Assembly: GCF_905120345.1 (NCBI RefSeq)
Contig: NZ_CAJHOA010000002.1
Location: forward strand, 415,773 to 479,772
Reading direction: 5' to 3'
Length of the DNA stretch: 64,000 nucleotides
Source: Denitrificimonas caeni
Lineage (GTDB): Bacteria; Pseudomonadota; Gammaproteobacteria; Pseudomonadales; Pseudomonadaceae
How positions within the stretch are numbered: the stretch's first letter is position 1; the number at the start of each line of letters is the position of its first letter. Under the pieces are notes generated by a model, which worked only from the letters and a program-made list of their open reading frames with translations, was not told where the DNA came from and made no database searches. Below are positions 53,086-63,020 of the stretch, piece by piece. The translations under genes and the position numbers were made by a program.

Positions 53086-53702
53086 TGCTGACCCAGTTTG
53101 CTTTAGCCAGTGCCGAACGGGCAGTTAATCATGTGCTCAGTTTAGACAGCAGAGCACAAGCACGCCTCGCGCCTTTAGCAGGAAAAGTCATTGCGATAGT
53201 CTGCAGCATGCCAGCCGTCACGGTCTATCTGATCCCGTTAGAGACGGGCATACAGCTGGCCAAAGAATGGCAGGCGCCAGCTGACTGTACTTTAAGCGCA
53301 CCAGCTAAACTGCTGCTAAAGCTCGTCACCAGTACCGATAAAAGCACAGTGCTACACCATCCTGATGTTAGCCTCGACGGCAACAGTGCACTCCTGATGG
53401 AACTCGCAGATATCCTACAAAGCCTTGAGCTGGACTGGGAGTATGAAGTATCACGCTGGCTCGGCCCTGTCCCAACAGCCCTGCTCAGCGGCCACTTACG
53501 TAGCCGCAGCCGTTGGTTGTTACAGTCAGCACAAAGCCTGCATTTAAATGCCGCCGACTATTTGGCTGAAGAGTCGCGCGCCCTGGTGGGGCATATTGAA
53601 GCAGATATGCGCTTTAGTGAAATAGACCAGCTGACACTTGATTTAGACCGTCTTGATGCTCGCATTGCGCTCTTACTTAAACGGAACCAAAAGCCTCTAT
53701 GA
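53085..53702 (+). CDS. ubiJ: Ubiquinone biosynthesis accessory factor UbiJ
   Basis: A 205-residue protein with an SCP2 sterol-carrier-like N-terminal domain (residues about 15-115) that holds hydrophobic ubiquinone intermediates, and a C-terminal coiled-coil. In E. coli UbiJ organises the aerobic Ubi complex together with UbiK. The [19 protein letters not shown] region and the C-terminal [15 protein letters not shown] heptads are typical. It sits between ubiE and ubiB and overlaps both. Confidence 0.95.
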   Translation: MLTQFALASAERAVNHVLSLDSRAQARLAPLAGKVIAIVCSMPAVTVYLIPLETGIQLAKEWQAPADCTLSAPAKLLLKLVTSTDKSTVLHHPDVSLDGNSALLMELADILQSLELDWEYEVSRWLGPVPTALLSGHLRSRSRWLLQSAQSLHLNAADYLAEESRALVGHIEADMRFSEIDQLTLDLDRLDARIALLLKRNQKPL

Positions 53703-55276
53703 AGCTGCTTGCCATCCGCCGACTCTGGCGCATTTTACGTGTCACCATCCGTTATCGTCTGGATGACCTGCTCTTTGCTCTGCCCTTACCTTGGCATTTG
53801 CGTATCTTGCAGGTTCTAATGCCTTGGCGCTGGTTACCCCGCAGCAGCAACCCTATGAAGCGCGGTGAAGCATTACGTTTAGCACTGGAGGATCTAGGGC
53901 CAGTGTTTATTAAATTTGGCCAAATCCTCTCGACCCGGCGTGATTTATTGCCGCCGGATATTGCTGATGAAATGGCAAAGCTACAAGATCAAGTTCCGCC
54001 CTTCTCATCAGAGCAGTCCATGAAACTGATTGAAGAGCAGCTCGGCGCGCCAATTAGTGAAGTTTTTAGTACTTTTTCCAGCATTCCATTGGCATCTGCT
54101 TCGATTGCTCAAGTGCACGCTGCACAACTCAAAACTGGCGAAGACGTAGTGGTTAAAGTGATTCGACCAGGCTTAAAACCAATCATTGCTCAAGACATTG
54201 CTTGGCTCTTCACATTGGCCAGTTTAGCTGAACGCGCCTCACCAGACGCACGCCGTTTGCGTCCTAAAGAAGTGGTCAGTGATTACGAAAAAACTATCTA
54301 TGATGAGCTGGACTTGCTACGAGAAGCAGCGAATACCAGCCAGTTACGTCGTAACTTTAGCGGTTCTTCATTGCTCTATGTGCCGCAGATTTATTGGCAA
54401 TGGAGCCGTCCAAAAGTCTTGGTGATGGAGCGTATTTACGGTATTCCAGTCACCGATATGGCCGCATTAGTTGATCAGGGTACCGATCTTAAGAAATTGG
54501 CTGAGCGCGGTGTAGAAATTTTTTTCACTCAGGTTTTTCGCGACAGTTTCTTTCATGCTGATATGCACCCTGGTAATATTTTTGTCAGCACCCACACCCC
54601 ATGGGATCCGCAGTATATTGCTATTGACTGTGGCATCATTGGTTCGCTGACACCAGAAGATCAAGATTATCTAGCGCGTAACTTATTGGCATTTTTCAAG
54701 CGTGACTACCGTAAAGTCGCGCAACTGCATATTGATTCCGGCTGGGTGCCCAGTGATACCCGCATCAATGAGTTTGAAGCGGCGATTCGTACCGTCTGTG
54801 AGCCTATTTTTGAACGACCGTTAAAAGAAATTTCTTTTGGTCATCTCTTATTACATCTGTTCCAAACCGCGCGACGCTTTAATATGGAAGTGCAGCCGCA
54901 ACTGGTTTTGTTGCAAAAAACCTTGTTAAACATCGAAGGCTTAGGTCGTCAGTTGTACCCTGATCTTGATCTGTGGAGTACCGCGCAGCCTTATTTAGAA
55001 CGCTGGATGCGCGAACGCTATATGCCCAAGCATGTGCTGAGCAATCTGCAGCAACAAATTGAGAAACTGCCACACTTAGCCCATATGGCACGCGATAGCT
55101 TTGAAAAATTCAGCACAAATTCTGTGCAACCTGCCGCACCTCAGCTATGGTTGAATCGACTTTTAGGTGCAGGATTATTAGTGGCCAGCGCACAACTGGG
55201 CTTAGCCCTAGAGTTGCACGCTTGGCCTGCTTGGTTAATGCTAGGGACTGGCCTCAGTTTAGTCTTACGTCGTTAG
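53699..55276 (+). CDS. ubiB: Atypical kinase-like ubiquinone protein UbiB
   Basis: A 525-residue ABC1/ADCK-type kinase-like ATPase needed for ubiquinone synthesis. The KxGQ motif is in [17 protein letters not shown]. The Ala-rich loop is [24 protein letters not shown] carries the ATP-binding Lys, [11 protein letters not shown] the catalytic loop and IDCGIIG the metal Asp. Two C-terminal hydrophobic helices (about 485-522) anchor it in the inner membrane. It overlaps ubiJ by 4 bases (ATGA). Confidence 0.98.
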   Translation: MKLLAIRRLWRILRVTIRYRLDDLLFALPLPWHLRILQVLMPWRWLPRSSNPMKRGEALRLALEDLGPVFIKFGQILSTRRDLLPPDIADEMAKLQDQVPPFSSEQSMKLIEEQLGAPISEVFSTFSSIPLASASIAQVHAAQLKTGEDVVVKVIRPGLKPIIAQDIAWLFTLASLAERASPDARRLRPKEVVSDYEKTIYDELDLLREAANTSQLRRNFSGSSLLYVPQIYWQWSRPKVLVMERIYGIPVTDMAALVDQGTDLKKLAERGVEIFFTQVFRDSFFHADMHPGNIFVSTHTPWDPQYIAIDCGIIGSLTPEDQDYLARNLLAFFKRDYRKVAQLHIDSGWVPSDTRINEFEAAIRTVCEPIFERPLKEISFGHLLLHLFQTARRFNMEVQPQLVLLQKTLLNIEGLGRQLYPDLDLWSTAQPYLERWMRERYMPKHVLSNLQQQIEKLPHLAHMARDSFEKFSTNSVQPAAPQLWLNRLLGAGLLVASAQLGLALELHAWPAWLMLGTGLSLVLRR

Positions 55277-55328
55277 CAACATGCGGTTTTTCTAGACACT
55301 TAACAACACGACAGTTATTGAGAATACT

Positions 55329-55718
55329 ATGAGCAACTGGTTAGACGAAATAAAATGGGACAGCGACGGCCTGATTCCCGCCATCGCCCAAGACTACAAA
55401 ACCAATCGCGTTTTAATGGTAGCGTGGCTGAACCGCGAATCGCTGGAACTGACTGTTAAAGAACAACGCGCAATTTATTGGTCACGCTCACGGCAAAAAC
55501 TCTGGCGTAAAGGTGAAGAATCCGGACATATTCAGCAACTACATGAAGTACGCCTAGACTGTGATGCTGATGTTATTATTCTGCGAGTGGAGCAAATTGG
55601 TGATATTGCTTGCCATACCGGTCGCCACAGCTGCTTTTATCGTGTATTAAATGATGGTCAATGGCAGGTAGTAGAACCTGTTATAAAAAATCCACATGAT
55701 ATCTATCAAGGCTTATAA
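55329..55718 (+). CDS. hisI: Phosphoribosyl-AMP cyclohydrolase HisI
   Basis: A 129-residue enzyme for step three of histidine synthesis. [17 protein letters not shown] and [16 protein letters not shown] carry the zinc/metal ligands, and [12 protein letters not shown] the conserved Cys residues. It is a stand-alone HisI, not the HisIE fusion of enterobacteria, which is the Pseudomonas arrangement. It precedes hisE by two bases. Confidence 0.98.
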   Translation: MSNWLDEIKWDSDGLIPAIAQDYKTNRVLMVAWLNRESLELTVKEQRAIYWSRSRQKLWRKGEESGHIQQLHEVRLDCDADVIILRVEQIGDIACHTGRHSCFYRVLNDGQWQVVEPVIKNPHDIYQGL

Positions 55719-55720
55719 GC

Positions 55721-56056
55721 ATGACTGACGATATTCTGCGCCGTGTAGCACAGGTCATTGACTCTCGCAAAGGCGCTGAGCCAAACACGTCCTACGTTGC
55801 AAGCCTGCACCATAAAGGCTTAAATAAAATCTTGGAGAAGGTCGGCGAAGAAGCGGTAGAAACCATCCTTGCGGCAAAAGATGCAGCCAGCTCGGGTGAT
55901 AACAGCGACGTTATTTATGAAACAGCAGATCTCTGGTTTCATAGTTTAGTCATGCTATCTGCTTTAAACTTAGAGCCACAAGCTGTACTTGATGAGCTTG
56001 AGCGGCGTTTTGGCTTATCAGGTCACGCAGAAAAAGCGGCTCGCACAACCACTTAA
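55721..56056 (+). CDS. hisE: Phosphoribosyl-ATP pyrophosphatase HisE
   Basis: A 111-residue MazG-like pyrophosphatase, second step of histidine synthesis. [19 protein letters not shown] carries the metal-binding Glu residues, with [14 protein letters not shown] following. The gene begins two bases after hisI. It leads directly into tatABC in the order conserved in Pseudomonas. Confidence 0.98.
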   Translation: MTDDILRRVAQVIDSRKGAEPNTSYVASLHHKGLNKILEKVGEEAVETILAAKDAASSGDNSDVIYETADLWFHSLVMLSALNLEPQAVLDELERRFGLSGHAEKAARTTT

Positions 56057-56081
56057 TTATTTGCATTTTGGAGTACATATC

Positions 56082-56318
56082 ATGGGCGGTATTAGCGTTT
56101 GGCAACTACTGATTATTCTCGCAATCGTTATTGTTTTGTTTGGTACCAAGCGTCTTAAAGGCGTTGGTTCTGACCTCGGTGACGCGATTAAAGGCTTCCG
56201 CAAAGCAGTCGACACCGGTGAGGAAAAACCAACTGAGACGGTACAGAAGTCCGAAGCGACTGGACAGACTTTTGACGCCACGGCACAACATATCGAAGAA
56301 CCTTCTTCTAAAAAATGA
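56082..56318 (+). CDS. tatA: Sec-independent protein translocase TatA
   Basis: A 78-residue protein with an N-terminal transmembrane helix ([19 protein letters not shown]), the [14 protein letters not shown] hinge, an amphipathic helix and an acidic tail. The start at 56082 (MGGISVWQL) is the family start. The frame open upstream belongs to the hisE end. TatA forms the variable-size pore for folded Tat substrates, including NosZ in denitrifiers. It is first in tatABC. Confidence 0.97.
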   Translation: MGGISVWQLLIILAIVIVLFGTKRLKGVGSDLGDAIKGFRKAVDTGEEKPTETVQKSEATGQTFDATAQHIEEPSSKK

Positions 56319-56326
56319 GTTAATCC

Positions 56327-56653
56327 ATGTTTGATATTGGCTTTTCTGAACTGATCCTGATTGGCGTCGTTGCTCTCTTGGTGCTTGGCCCTGATCGTTT
56401 ACCTGGTGCAGCACGGGTTGCAGGGCTATGGCTGGGCCGTATCAAACGCAGTTTTAACAATATAAAAGAAGATGTCGAGCGTGAACTGGGCGCGGATGAG
56501 ATTCGCCGTGAGCTGCATAACGAAGGGATTTTAGAAAAAGAGCGTAAAATGCTCAAGGATACTGCCAGTAAAGCTAATAAAATGCTGAGCGATAAACCAC
56601 TAGAGACCTTACTAAAAGACAGTAATAGCGCAGATAAAGAGCAGCCCTTATGA
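56327..56653 (+). CDS. tatB: Sec-independent protein translocase TatB
   Basis: A 108-residue protein with the start [26 protein letters not shown], the [14 protein letters not shown] hinge and a long amphipathic coiled-coil. TatB with TatC forms the receptor for twin-arginine signals. It starts eight bases after tatA and overlaps tatC by 4 bases (ATGA). Confidence 0.97.
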   Translation: MFDIGFSELILIGVVALLVLGPDRLPGAARVAGLWLGRIKRSFNNIKEDVERELGADEIRRELHNEGILEKERKMLKDTASKANKMLSDKPLETLLKDSNSADKEQPL

Positions 56654-57453
56654 GTACACCCCAACAGCCAGACACGACCATGCCATTGGTTGCTCATCTG
56701 ACCGAGCTGCGCACACGTTTATTACGTTGCGTAGTGTCTATCTTGGTGATTTTTGCGAGCCTGTTTTATTTCGCTCAAGACATTTATGCCTTAGTCTCGG
56801 CACCTTTACGGGCGTATCTACCGGAAGGCGCAACGATGATTGCAACGGGCGTTGCGTCGCCGTTCCTGACACCTTTTAAACTCACTATGGTGGTTTCGCT
56901 GTTTCTCAGCATGCCAGTGATTTTACAGCAAATCTGGGGTTTTATTGCACCAGGTTTATACAAACATGAGAAACGCATTGCAATACCACTGCTGATTTCC
57001 AGTGTTATTTTATTTTATGCCGGCATGGCTTTTGCCTACTTTGTCGTGTTCCCCATTATGTTTGGCTTCTTTGCCAGCGTGACCCCACAAGGGGTCGAGA
57101 TGATGACGGATATTGGCCAGTATTTAGACTTTGTTTTAACTTTATTTTTTGCCTTTGGCGTTGCCTTTGAAATCCCCATTGCCACTTTCTTACTGGTGTG
57201 GATGGGTATCGTTGACGTCGCAACCTTGCGCAAAAGTCGTCCTTATGTAGTCGTGGGTTGTTTTTTTGTTGGAATGGTACTGACTCCACCTGATATTTTC
57301 TCGCAAACCCTACTGGCCATCCCCATGTGGTTCCTATTTGAAGTGGGTGTGCTGTTTGGTGGCATTATTCAAAAAGAGCGTGAGGCGAAGGCGGCTGAAG
57401 AGTCTGAGTCAGATACCAATAACGATGACCAAACGCCTTCAGTTCAATCATGA
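56650..57453 (+). CDS. tatC: Sec-independent protein translocase TatC
   Basis: A 267-residue inner-membrane protein with six transmembrane helices. [12 protein letters not shown] is the conserved N-terminal signal-recognition motif, and [12 protein letters not shown] is the conserved cytoplasmic loop with the Glu involved in twin-arginine recognition. The C-terminal tail is acidic ([11 protein letters not shown]). It overlaps rsmE by 4 bases. Confidence 0.98.
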   Translation: MSTPQQPDTTMPLVAHLTELRTRLLRCVVSILVIFASLFYFAQDIYALVSAPLRAYLPEGATMIATGVASPFLTPFKLTMVVSLFLSMPVILQQIWGFIAPGLYKHEKRIAIPLLISSVILFYAGMAFAYFVVFPIMFGFFASVTPQGVEMMTDIGQYLDFVLTLFFAFGVAFEIPIATFLLVWMGIVDVATLRKSRPYVVVGCFFVGMVLTPPDIFSQTLLAIPMWFLFEVGVLFGGIIQKEREAKAAEESESDTNNDDQTPSVQS

Positions 57454-58157
57454 ATTTACTGCTGCTCAATGACGCTGATTTTATCGCGGCGGATCGGGTA
57501 CGTATTACTGACCGCCGTTTACAGCACCTCAACAGTGTCAATAAAGCCAGCATCGGACAAACTCTGCGCGCGGGTCGCCTAGGTGGCTTGCAAGGTCAAG
57601 CCACGATATTGTCGATTACTCAGGAAGCGGCAGAGTTACAGATTAGCCTGCAAGACAATCCCCCCGCAAAACTTCCCCTGACCCTACTGCTAGCGTTGCC
57701 TCGTCCAAAAATGCTGCGACGCACCCTGCAAACCATTGCCAGCATGGGCGTAGATAAGCTGGTGTTAATTAATAGTTACCGAGTGGAAAAAAGTTTTTGG
57801 CAAACACCTTTTTTACACCTCGATGCGATCACTGAACAACTGATTTTAGGTTTGGAACAAGCACGCGATACAGTGTTGCCAGAAGTCATATTAGCCAAGC
57901 GTTTTAAGCCGTTTGTCGAGGATCAACTGCCCGCTATTGCTGCTAACACGCACGGTTTAATCGCGCACCCTGGTAACTACCCTGAGTGCCCAAGAGCACT
58001 GAGTGAAGCTGTCACCTTAGCCATTGGCCCAGAAGGTGGTTGGATTCCTTATGAAGTTGAGTTGCTGAGCAAAGCCGGACTGCAACCTGTACAACTCGGT
58101 GAGCGTATTTTACGCGTCGAAACAGCCGTGCCTGCGCTGTTAGCACGGCTATTTTAA
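57450..58157 (+). CDS. rsmE: 16S rRNA m3U1498 methyltransferase RsmE
   Basis: A 235-residue SPOUT methyltransferase that methylates N3 of U1498 in 16S rRNA. The N-terminal PUA-like domain is followed by [19 protein letters not shown] and the knot residues [16 protein letters not shown] and [16 protein letters not shown]. It starts inside the tatC stop (ATGA). It is the last gene of the run that begins at ubiE/hisI. Confidence 0.97.
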   Translation: MNLLLLNDADFIAADRVRITDRRLQHLNSVNKASIGQTLRAGRLGGLQGQATILSITQEAAELQISLQDNPPAKLPLTLLLALPRPKMLRRTLQTIASMGVDKLVLINSYRVEKSFWQTPFLHLDAITEQLILGLEQARDTVLPEVILAKRFKPFVEDQLPAIAANTHGLIAHPGNYPECPRALSEAVTLAIGPEGGWIPYEVELLSKAGLQPVQLGERILRVETAVPALLARLF

Positions 58158-58267
58158 ATGTCTACATCACTAAAGCTTTGCGCTGCAACCTCTGTTTATA
58201 GCATTCACTAACGAGTTTCAGTCTAGTGAGTCATGGCTCAATCCTAGCGCTCTACCGACTAAAGCGC

Positions 58268-58299
58268 TTGACGCTATAGTCTTTATAATGGTCTTTAGT
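58268..58299 (+). promoter_or_regulatory. MerR-family type promoter of the metal P-ATPase
   Basis: TTGACG (58268-58273), a 20-base spacer, then TTTAGT (58294-58299). Within the region a dyad GAC..TATA....TATA..GTC spans 58270-58293. Overlong spacers with a central dyad are the hallmark of MerR/CadR/ZntR-controlled promoters. The P-ATPase start follows 33 bases later. No MerR-type gene is present in the window, so the regulator would act in trans. Confidence 0.6.
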
Positions 58300-58332
58300 C
58301 AGTAGTCAAACATCATCTCGATTGGAGTCGCT

Positions 58333-60504
58333 ATGAAATCCTGCAAAACGGAGTGCGGCATAGACAACACGCAACCTAGATCTTCCACAAAAAAAGACGC
58401 TACACATATCACCAGTGTCTTTATCATTACCGAAATGGACTGTCCCACCGAAGAGCAGCTGATTCGTAGCAAGCTGGCGACTGTATCGGGTATTAGCGCA
58501 GTAGAGTTTAATCTGATGCGGCGCCAGCTCACCGTCAGTCATGCAGAGTCTGCTCTTGCAACAATTATGAGCGCTCTAGAGAGCATCGGATTTAGACCAC
58601 AGCTGCAACACGAGCAGAGCAACAGCAGTGCACTTCATCAGCCGCAGTCAGCACGCTGGCCGCTCATTATTGCTGGTATAGCCGCTACTGCCGCTGAGGT
58701 CTTAGACTGGAGACTGGACGGTACGCATTGGAGTACCGTGGTCCTCACCCTTGTAGTGTTATTCACGGTTGGCTTACCGGTGTTAAAAAAAGGCTGGATT
58801 GCCATTCGTACTGGCAATCTAAATATTAATGCCTTAATGACGATTGCTGTAACCGGCGCACTCTTTATCGGCCACTGGCCGGAAGCAGCGATGGTCACTT
58901 TCTTATTTGCCCTCGCAGAATGGATTGAGGCGAAGTCACTCGATCGCGCCCGTTACGCAATTCATAGCGTGTTAGAACTGGCGCCAGAAACCGCGCTCAT
59001 TTTAGTTGAGCAACAGTGGCAAACACAATCTGCTGACGAGGTCGTTATTGGCACCCGAGTGCGCTTACAACCGGGCGAGCGTGTGCCCTTAGATGGCATT
59101 GTGGTCAGTGGCAACTCAACGGTTAATCAAGCTCCCATTACCGGTGAAAGCTTACCGGTTGAAAAGAGCATCGACAGTCCGCTATTTGCCGGCAGTATCA
59201 ATATGCAAGGTGCTCTGGAGTACACCACCACAGCGACGCGAGATAACTCAACACTAGCACGGATTATCCATGCGGTTGAAGAAGCGCAAGTCAGTCGTGC
59301 GCCAACCCAACGTTTTATTGATCGCTTTGCCAAAGTTTACACGCCAATCGTGGTCGGTATTGCCTGTTTGGTCGCCATCGTACCCCCTCTACTTTTTGCC
59401 GGATTGTGGTCGGTCTGGTTGTATAAGGCGCTGGTGTTATTAGTTATCGCTTGCCCTTGTGCACTGGTCATCTCTACTCCGGTCGCCGTCGTCAGCGCTC
59501 TCACTCAAGCAGCCCGCCAGGGGATTTTAATTAAAGGTGGTGTCTTTTTAGAGCAAGGTAAAGCGCTGACGACATTAGCCTTCGATAAAACAGGCACCCT
59601 CACCCATGGCACGCCCGTATTGACGCAAACACTGCTGCTGCATGATGCACATAGCAACGCTAAGCATTTAGCCGCTAGCCTCGCCACACGTTCCGACCAC
59701 CCAGTCTCCAAAGCCATTGAGCATGCGTTTATAGACCAGCAAGACCACTGGTATGAAGTCAGTGACTTCCAAGCCCTACTGGGACGCGGCAGTAGCGGCA
59801 TAATCAATGGCACACGCTATTACTTAGGTAACCAGCGTCTCATCAAAGAATTGAAGATTGATTCAGAGCATTTCGAAAAGCAACTACAAACTCTTGAGCA
59901 GCAAGGACAAAGCGTCGTGATGCTGGCCAGCGAGAGCGACGTCATCGCCTGCTTTGCGGTCGCGGACACCTTGCGTGAACAAGCTGCTGAGGCCATTGCA
60001 CAACTGCACGCGCTAGGTGTACACACGTTAATGCTCAGCGGTGATAATCAGCACACAGCGAACGCTATTGCCGCACAAGTGGGCATTCAACAAGCCACCG
60101 GTGAGATGCTACCCGAAGATAAACAACGCACCGTGCAGCAACTGCAAAGCAACGCGCAGCAGGTTGTGGGCATGGTCGGTGATGGTATTAACGATGCGCC
60201 AGCCTTAGCCCAAGCTAATATCAGTTTTGCCATGGCTGCAGCCGGTTCAGATAGTGCAGTTGAGGCAGCCAATATTGCCTTAATGGATGCTGACTTACGC
60301 AAAATCCCACAATTTATTCGCTTATCGCAGCACACAAGTACGATTCTTAAACAAAATATCAGCTTTGCTTTGGTGATTAAATTAATATTTTTAGTGTTGG
60401 CCATCAGCGGTCAAGCCACAATGTGGATGGCCGTATTTGCTGATCTGGGCGCCAGCTTATTGGTGATTATCAATAGTTTACGTTTATTGAAAAAGCGCTT
60501 TTAA
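58333..60504 (+). CDS. Zn/Cd/Pb-type heavy-metal P1B-ATPase
   Basis: A 723-residue P1B-2 ATPase of the ZntA/CadA type. An N-terminal Cys-containing stretch (MKSCKTEC) is followed by one HMA domain with EMDCPTEE, with Cys37 and Glu40. The actuator is TGESLPVEK. The intramembrane CPC motif lies in VIACPCALVIS near residue 375, and phosphorylated Asp in DKTGTLTHG near 418. HP and GDGINDAPALAQA follow. The HMA motif is of the MDC-xx-E type, which favours Zn(II), Cd(II) and Pb(II) over copper. It is transcribed alone. Confidence 0.94.
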   Translation: MKSCKTECGIDNTQPRSSTKKDATHITSVFIITEMDCPTEEQLIRSKLATVSGISAVEFNLMRRQLTVSHAESALATIMSALESIGFRPQLQHEQSNSSALHQPQSARWPLIIAGIAATAAEVLDWRLDGTHWSTVVLTLVVLFTVGLPVLKKGWIAIRTGNLNINALMTIAVTGALFIGHWPEAAMVTFLFALAEWIEAKSLDRARYAIHSVLELAPETALILVEQQWQTQSADEVVIGTRVRLQPGERVPLDGIVVSGNSTVNQAPITGESLPVEKSIDSPLFAGSINMQGALEYTTTATRDNSTLARIIHAVEEAQVSRAPTQRFIDRFAKVYTPIVVGIACLVAIVPPLLFAGLWSVWLYKALVLLVIACPCALVISTPVAVVSALTQAARQGILIKGGVFLEQGKALTTLAFDKTGTLTHGTPVLTQTLLLHDAHSNAKHLAASLATRSDHPVSKAIEHAFIDQQDHWYEVSDFQALLGRGSSGIINGTRYYLGNQRLIKELKIDSEHFEKQLQTLEQQGQSVVMLASESDVIACFAVADTLREQAAEAIAQLHALGVHTLMLSGDNQHTANAIAAQVGIQQATGEMLPEDKQRTVQQLQSNAQQVVGMVGDGINDAPALAQANISFAMAAAGSDSAVEAANIALMDADLRKIPQFIRLSQHTSTILKQNISFALVIKLIFLVLAISGQATMWMAVFADLGASLLVIINSLRLLKKRF

Positions 60505-60619
60505 TCGACGCTCAGACTATTATCGATTGCAACCATAGCGCTAAAAGCTCGGGCAGTCATCGATGCATCAACGCGTTCTGCGCGGCAGCTGTTGTCTAAC
60601 AGTACTGCGCAGATTTGAG

Positions 60620-61057
60620 CTAGACCTCCAGCATAAAGGTCACTGGCCCATCATTTATCAACTGTACTTGCATATCTGCAGCAAACTGTCCTGCCTGCAC
60701 AGTACTATGGCGTTGCTGTGCCAAAGTGACCAATTGTTTAAACAACTCTTGCGCTTGCGCCGGTGTCGCAGCAGTAGAGAACCCTGGACGCAAACCACTG
60801 CGGGTATCAGCAGCTAAAGTAAACTGCGAAACCAACAGTAAACCACCTTGTGTATCCGTTAAAGAGTGGTTCATTCGCCCCTGCTCATCAGCAAAAACCC
60901 GATAATTAAGCAGTTTATGCAGCATTTTCTCAATGCTTTGCTGATTATCCTGCGGTTCAATACCGATCAAAACCAACAAACCATCCGCAATGCGTGCCAC
61001 CTCAAGGTTTTCAATACTAACGCTGGCTTGGCTAACCCGCTGCAATAATGCTTTCAC
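60620..61057 (-). CDS. dtd: D-aminoacyl-tRNA deacylase
   Basis: A 145-residue enzyme that removes D-amino acids from tRNAs. LLLVSQFTLAADTRSGLRPGF and the C-terminal NDGPVTFMLEV are the family signatures (cross-subunit Gly-Pro motif, written NDGP here). The GTG at 61057 is preferred to the GTG at 61063: it gives the family start (KALLQRVSQASV) and has an AGAGG ribosome site. The length equals the E. coli enzyme. It is convergent with the P-ATPase. Confidence 0.95.
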   Translation of the reverse strand: MKALLQRVSQASVSIENLEVARIADGLLVLIGIEPQDNQQSIEKMLHKLLNYRVFADEQGRMNHSLTDTQGGLLLVSQFTLAADTRSGLRPGFSTAATPAQAQELFKQLVTLAQQRHSTVQAGQFAADMQVQLINDGPVTFMLEV

Positions 61058-61374
61058 GTCCACCTCTTACTATCGACTGCTAAAAATATTGATATCGGCG
61101 TGACTCAACCCAATTCTACGCGGATCAAAAACAGGCCTGCTTGCTTCATGAGTTTAAAGCAAAAGCCTGATGGGTGCTGGTGCGAAGTACCCATTCCTAT
61201 AGCGAAGAACCGTCTAATTAAGGAGACAATACATACGAACATACATCGATTGTGTGAAGACTGAACTTTACTATTTAACTAGCTATGCTGCTGTTTCCCG
61301 AGTATTGTCAAATAGCTTGGTTGCCTTTGTGCGATCAGGAAAAGCTCGGATGCTCATCAAAAAAGGATAATATA
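61058..61374. other. Intergenic region between dtd and the SYLF gene
   Basis: About 315 bases with no supported gene. A good AAGGAG at 61220-61225 is not followed by a start codon at proper spacing. The promoter of the SYLF gene should be here. I see no hairpin with a T-run. Confidence 0.5.
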
Positions 61375-61935
61375 ATGAACAAATTACGCAGTACATTTAT
61401 TGCATTCATCGTTGCAGCGGTAGCCACCGTTTCGATGGCGACGTTGAATCTGGCAAGCGCAGCAACGGCTGAGGATTTAGATAGAGATTCTCTGCAGGCA
61501 TTGCAAACACTATATAAAGCCGAACCCGTAGCCAAAACACTTTCACAAAGTGCCAAGGCGGTTTTGGTTTTCCCTAATATGATTAAAGCCGGATTGGTCT
61601 TCGGCGGCAGCTATGGTGAAGGCGTTCTGCTGAAAGGCTCTCAGGTTATCGATTACTACAACTCTGTTGCTGGCTCATGGGGTGTTCAAATCGGTGCACA
61701 ATCTTATGGATATGCAGTGTTTCTGATGACCGATGAAGCAGTTAGCTATATAGAGAAGACCAAAGGTTGGGAAGTAGGTGTCGGTCCGACCGTAGTTGTC
61801 GTTGACGAAGGCATCGCTAAGAATATTTCTTCCTCTTCACTGAAAAATGATGCTTATGCATTTATCTTCAGTCAGCAAGGATTGATGGCTGGTGTGAGCA
61901 TTGAAGGTACGAAGATTTCACATATTAAACGCTAA
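61375..61935 (+). CDS. SYLF/YSC84-like lipid-binding protein
   Basis: A 186-residue exported protein. The signal peptide (1-29, ending ASA) is followed by a SYLF domain, which binds phosphoinositides in eukaryotes and lipids in general. VLVFPNMIKAGLVFGGSYGEGVLL, YNSVAGSWGVQIGAQSYGYAVFLMT and the final GLMAGVSIEGTKISHI are typical. The ATG at 61375 has AAAGGATAA before it, and the frame open upstream is not part of the protein. Bacterial members are periplasmic proteins of unknown role. Confidence 0.9.
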   Translation: MNKLRSTFIAFIVAAVATVSMATLNLASAATAEDLDRDSLQALQTLYKAEPVAKTLSQSAKAVLVFPNMIKAGLVFGGSYGEGVLLKGSQVIDYYNSVAGSWGVQIGAQSYGYAVFLMTDEAVSYIEKTKGWEVGVGPTVVVVDEGIAKNISSSSLKNDAYAFIFSQQGLMAGVSIEGTKISHIKR

Positions 61936-62069
61936 GTAAAAAACCAGGAGTAGCGACGATAACGGCACTCACCGGCTTTTCGCTCACTGCTCCTGGATTT
62001 ACAACTGCTAACTGCTCATGGCAATCAACTAAAAAACCAATTCCATCCAATACGGCTAACAACCAGTCG

Positions 62070-62801
62070 TTACTGCCTGGGTTTCACTCGGCGTTGACTG
62101 CGCGCAGAGTTGATCAGCGCAGCAGTTGTTTCGAATGCCGCAATGTCTTGTAATGTGCTTATTGTCGGTAACGACAGTGGCAACTCGCCGCGCCTTCCTC
62201 TCTCCAGCGCGTCTAATGGAGCAAGCCAAATATGATCGATGGCTTCCTGACCATCCGGTACGGCTATCTGCTGCTCTGGAGCAGCCGCAACAAAAAAATG
62301 CGTATCGTAGCGCCGCGGTAGTCCAACAGGCGTAATCCAGCGACTGAAGAAGACCAGCTTTTCCACAGCAATCTTCAGACCTCTGAGACGGATCACATCA
62401 GCAAAAGTCAATTGCCCAGTATTCAGCCCTTCACGCATGCCAGCATAATATTCAATATCACTCGACTCAGCGATTTCCACATAAGTCCCTTGCGCATTAT
62501 GGGCCAGCAGCAAACCGGCCTCCTCGAAGCTTTCTCGGATCGCAGCAATCGCATATGCAAGACCACCTTGCTCCACGCCCTGCATGCAACTGGCGTCAGT
62601 GTCATCGATGCTATTGCAGAGTGACAGTATGCTGTCACTGCTGTCCATAGGATCTACAGCTCCGCCAGGAAAAACAAAAACACCCGGCATAAAGGTTGCT
62701 TGATGGGTACGCTGCATTAGGAATACTTCTAATCCAAACGAAGTGTCCCGTGTCAAAATAAGCGTGGAGGCAGGGCGAGGCGTCATTTGCGGAGGTGACA
62801 T
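62070..62801 (-). CDS. Nudix hydrolase (NUDT7/NUDT19-like)
   Basis: A 243-residue Nudix protein. The Nudix helix reads AIRESFEEAGLLLA at about residue 90, after FVFPGGAVDP with a long insertion between the two parts. This split is characteristic of the NUDT7/NUDT19 (CoA diphosphatase-like) group. The substrate may be acyl-CoA or a related pyrophosphate. The start is not firm: an in-frame ATG lies five codons later, and neither has a ribosome site. It is a single gene. Confidence 0.87.
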   Translation of the reverse strand: MSPPQMTPRPASTLILTRDTSFGLEVFLMQRTHQATFMPGVFVFPGGAVDPMDSSDSILSLCNSIDDTDASCMQGVEQGGLAYAIAAIRESFEEAGLLLAHNAQGTYVEIAESSDIEYYAGMREGLNTGQLTFADVIRLRGLKIAVEKLVFFSRWITPVGLPRRYDTHFFVAAAPEQQIAVPDGQEAIDHIWLAPLDALERGRRGELPLSLPTISTLQDIAAFETTAALINSARSQRRVKPRQ

Positions 62802-62961
62802 AGTACGATCTCATACAGCCAAAAAATACTATAGAGGTGGCGCGCCAAGATTAAACAAAAATCTCAGTTATAGCTCAAGATACACTCTTCAATGCACAAC
62901 GCAATATTTCAAATCAGCAACAACGATAGGAACAAGTGCGGAGGTGGATGAATAAGAGCTC

Positions 62962-62995
62962 ACATTCAATAGACAACTGAGTGCCTATTGAATGT
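62962..62995. repeat. Perfect inverted repeat downstream of nosL
   Basis: ACATTCAATAG (62962-62972) pairs with CTATTGAATGT (62985-62995), 11 bp with a 12-base loop. It lies about 26 bases past the nosL stop on the minus strand. No clear T-run follows, but it probably closes the nos transcript. Confidence 0.6.
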
Positions 62996-63020
62996 ATTGA
63001 AGCATCAAGCAAACAAAAGA

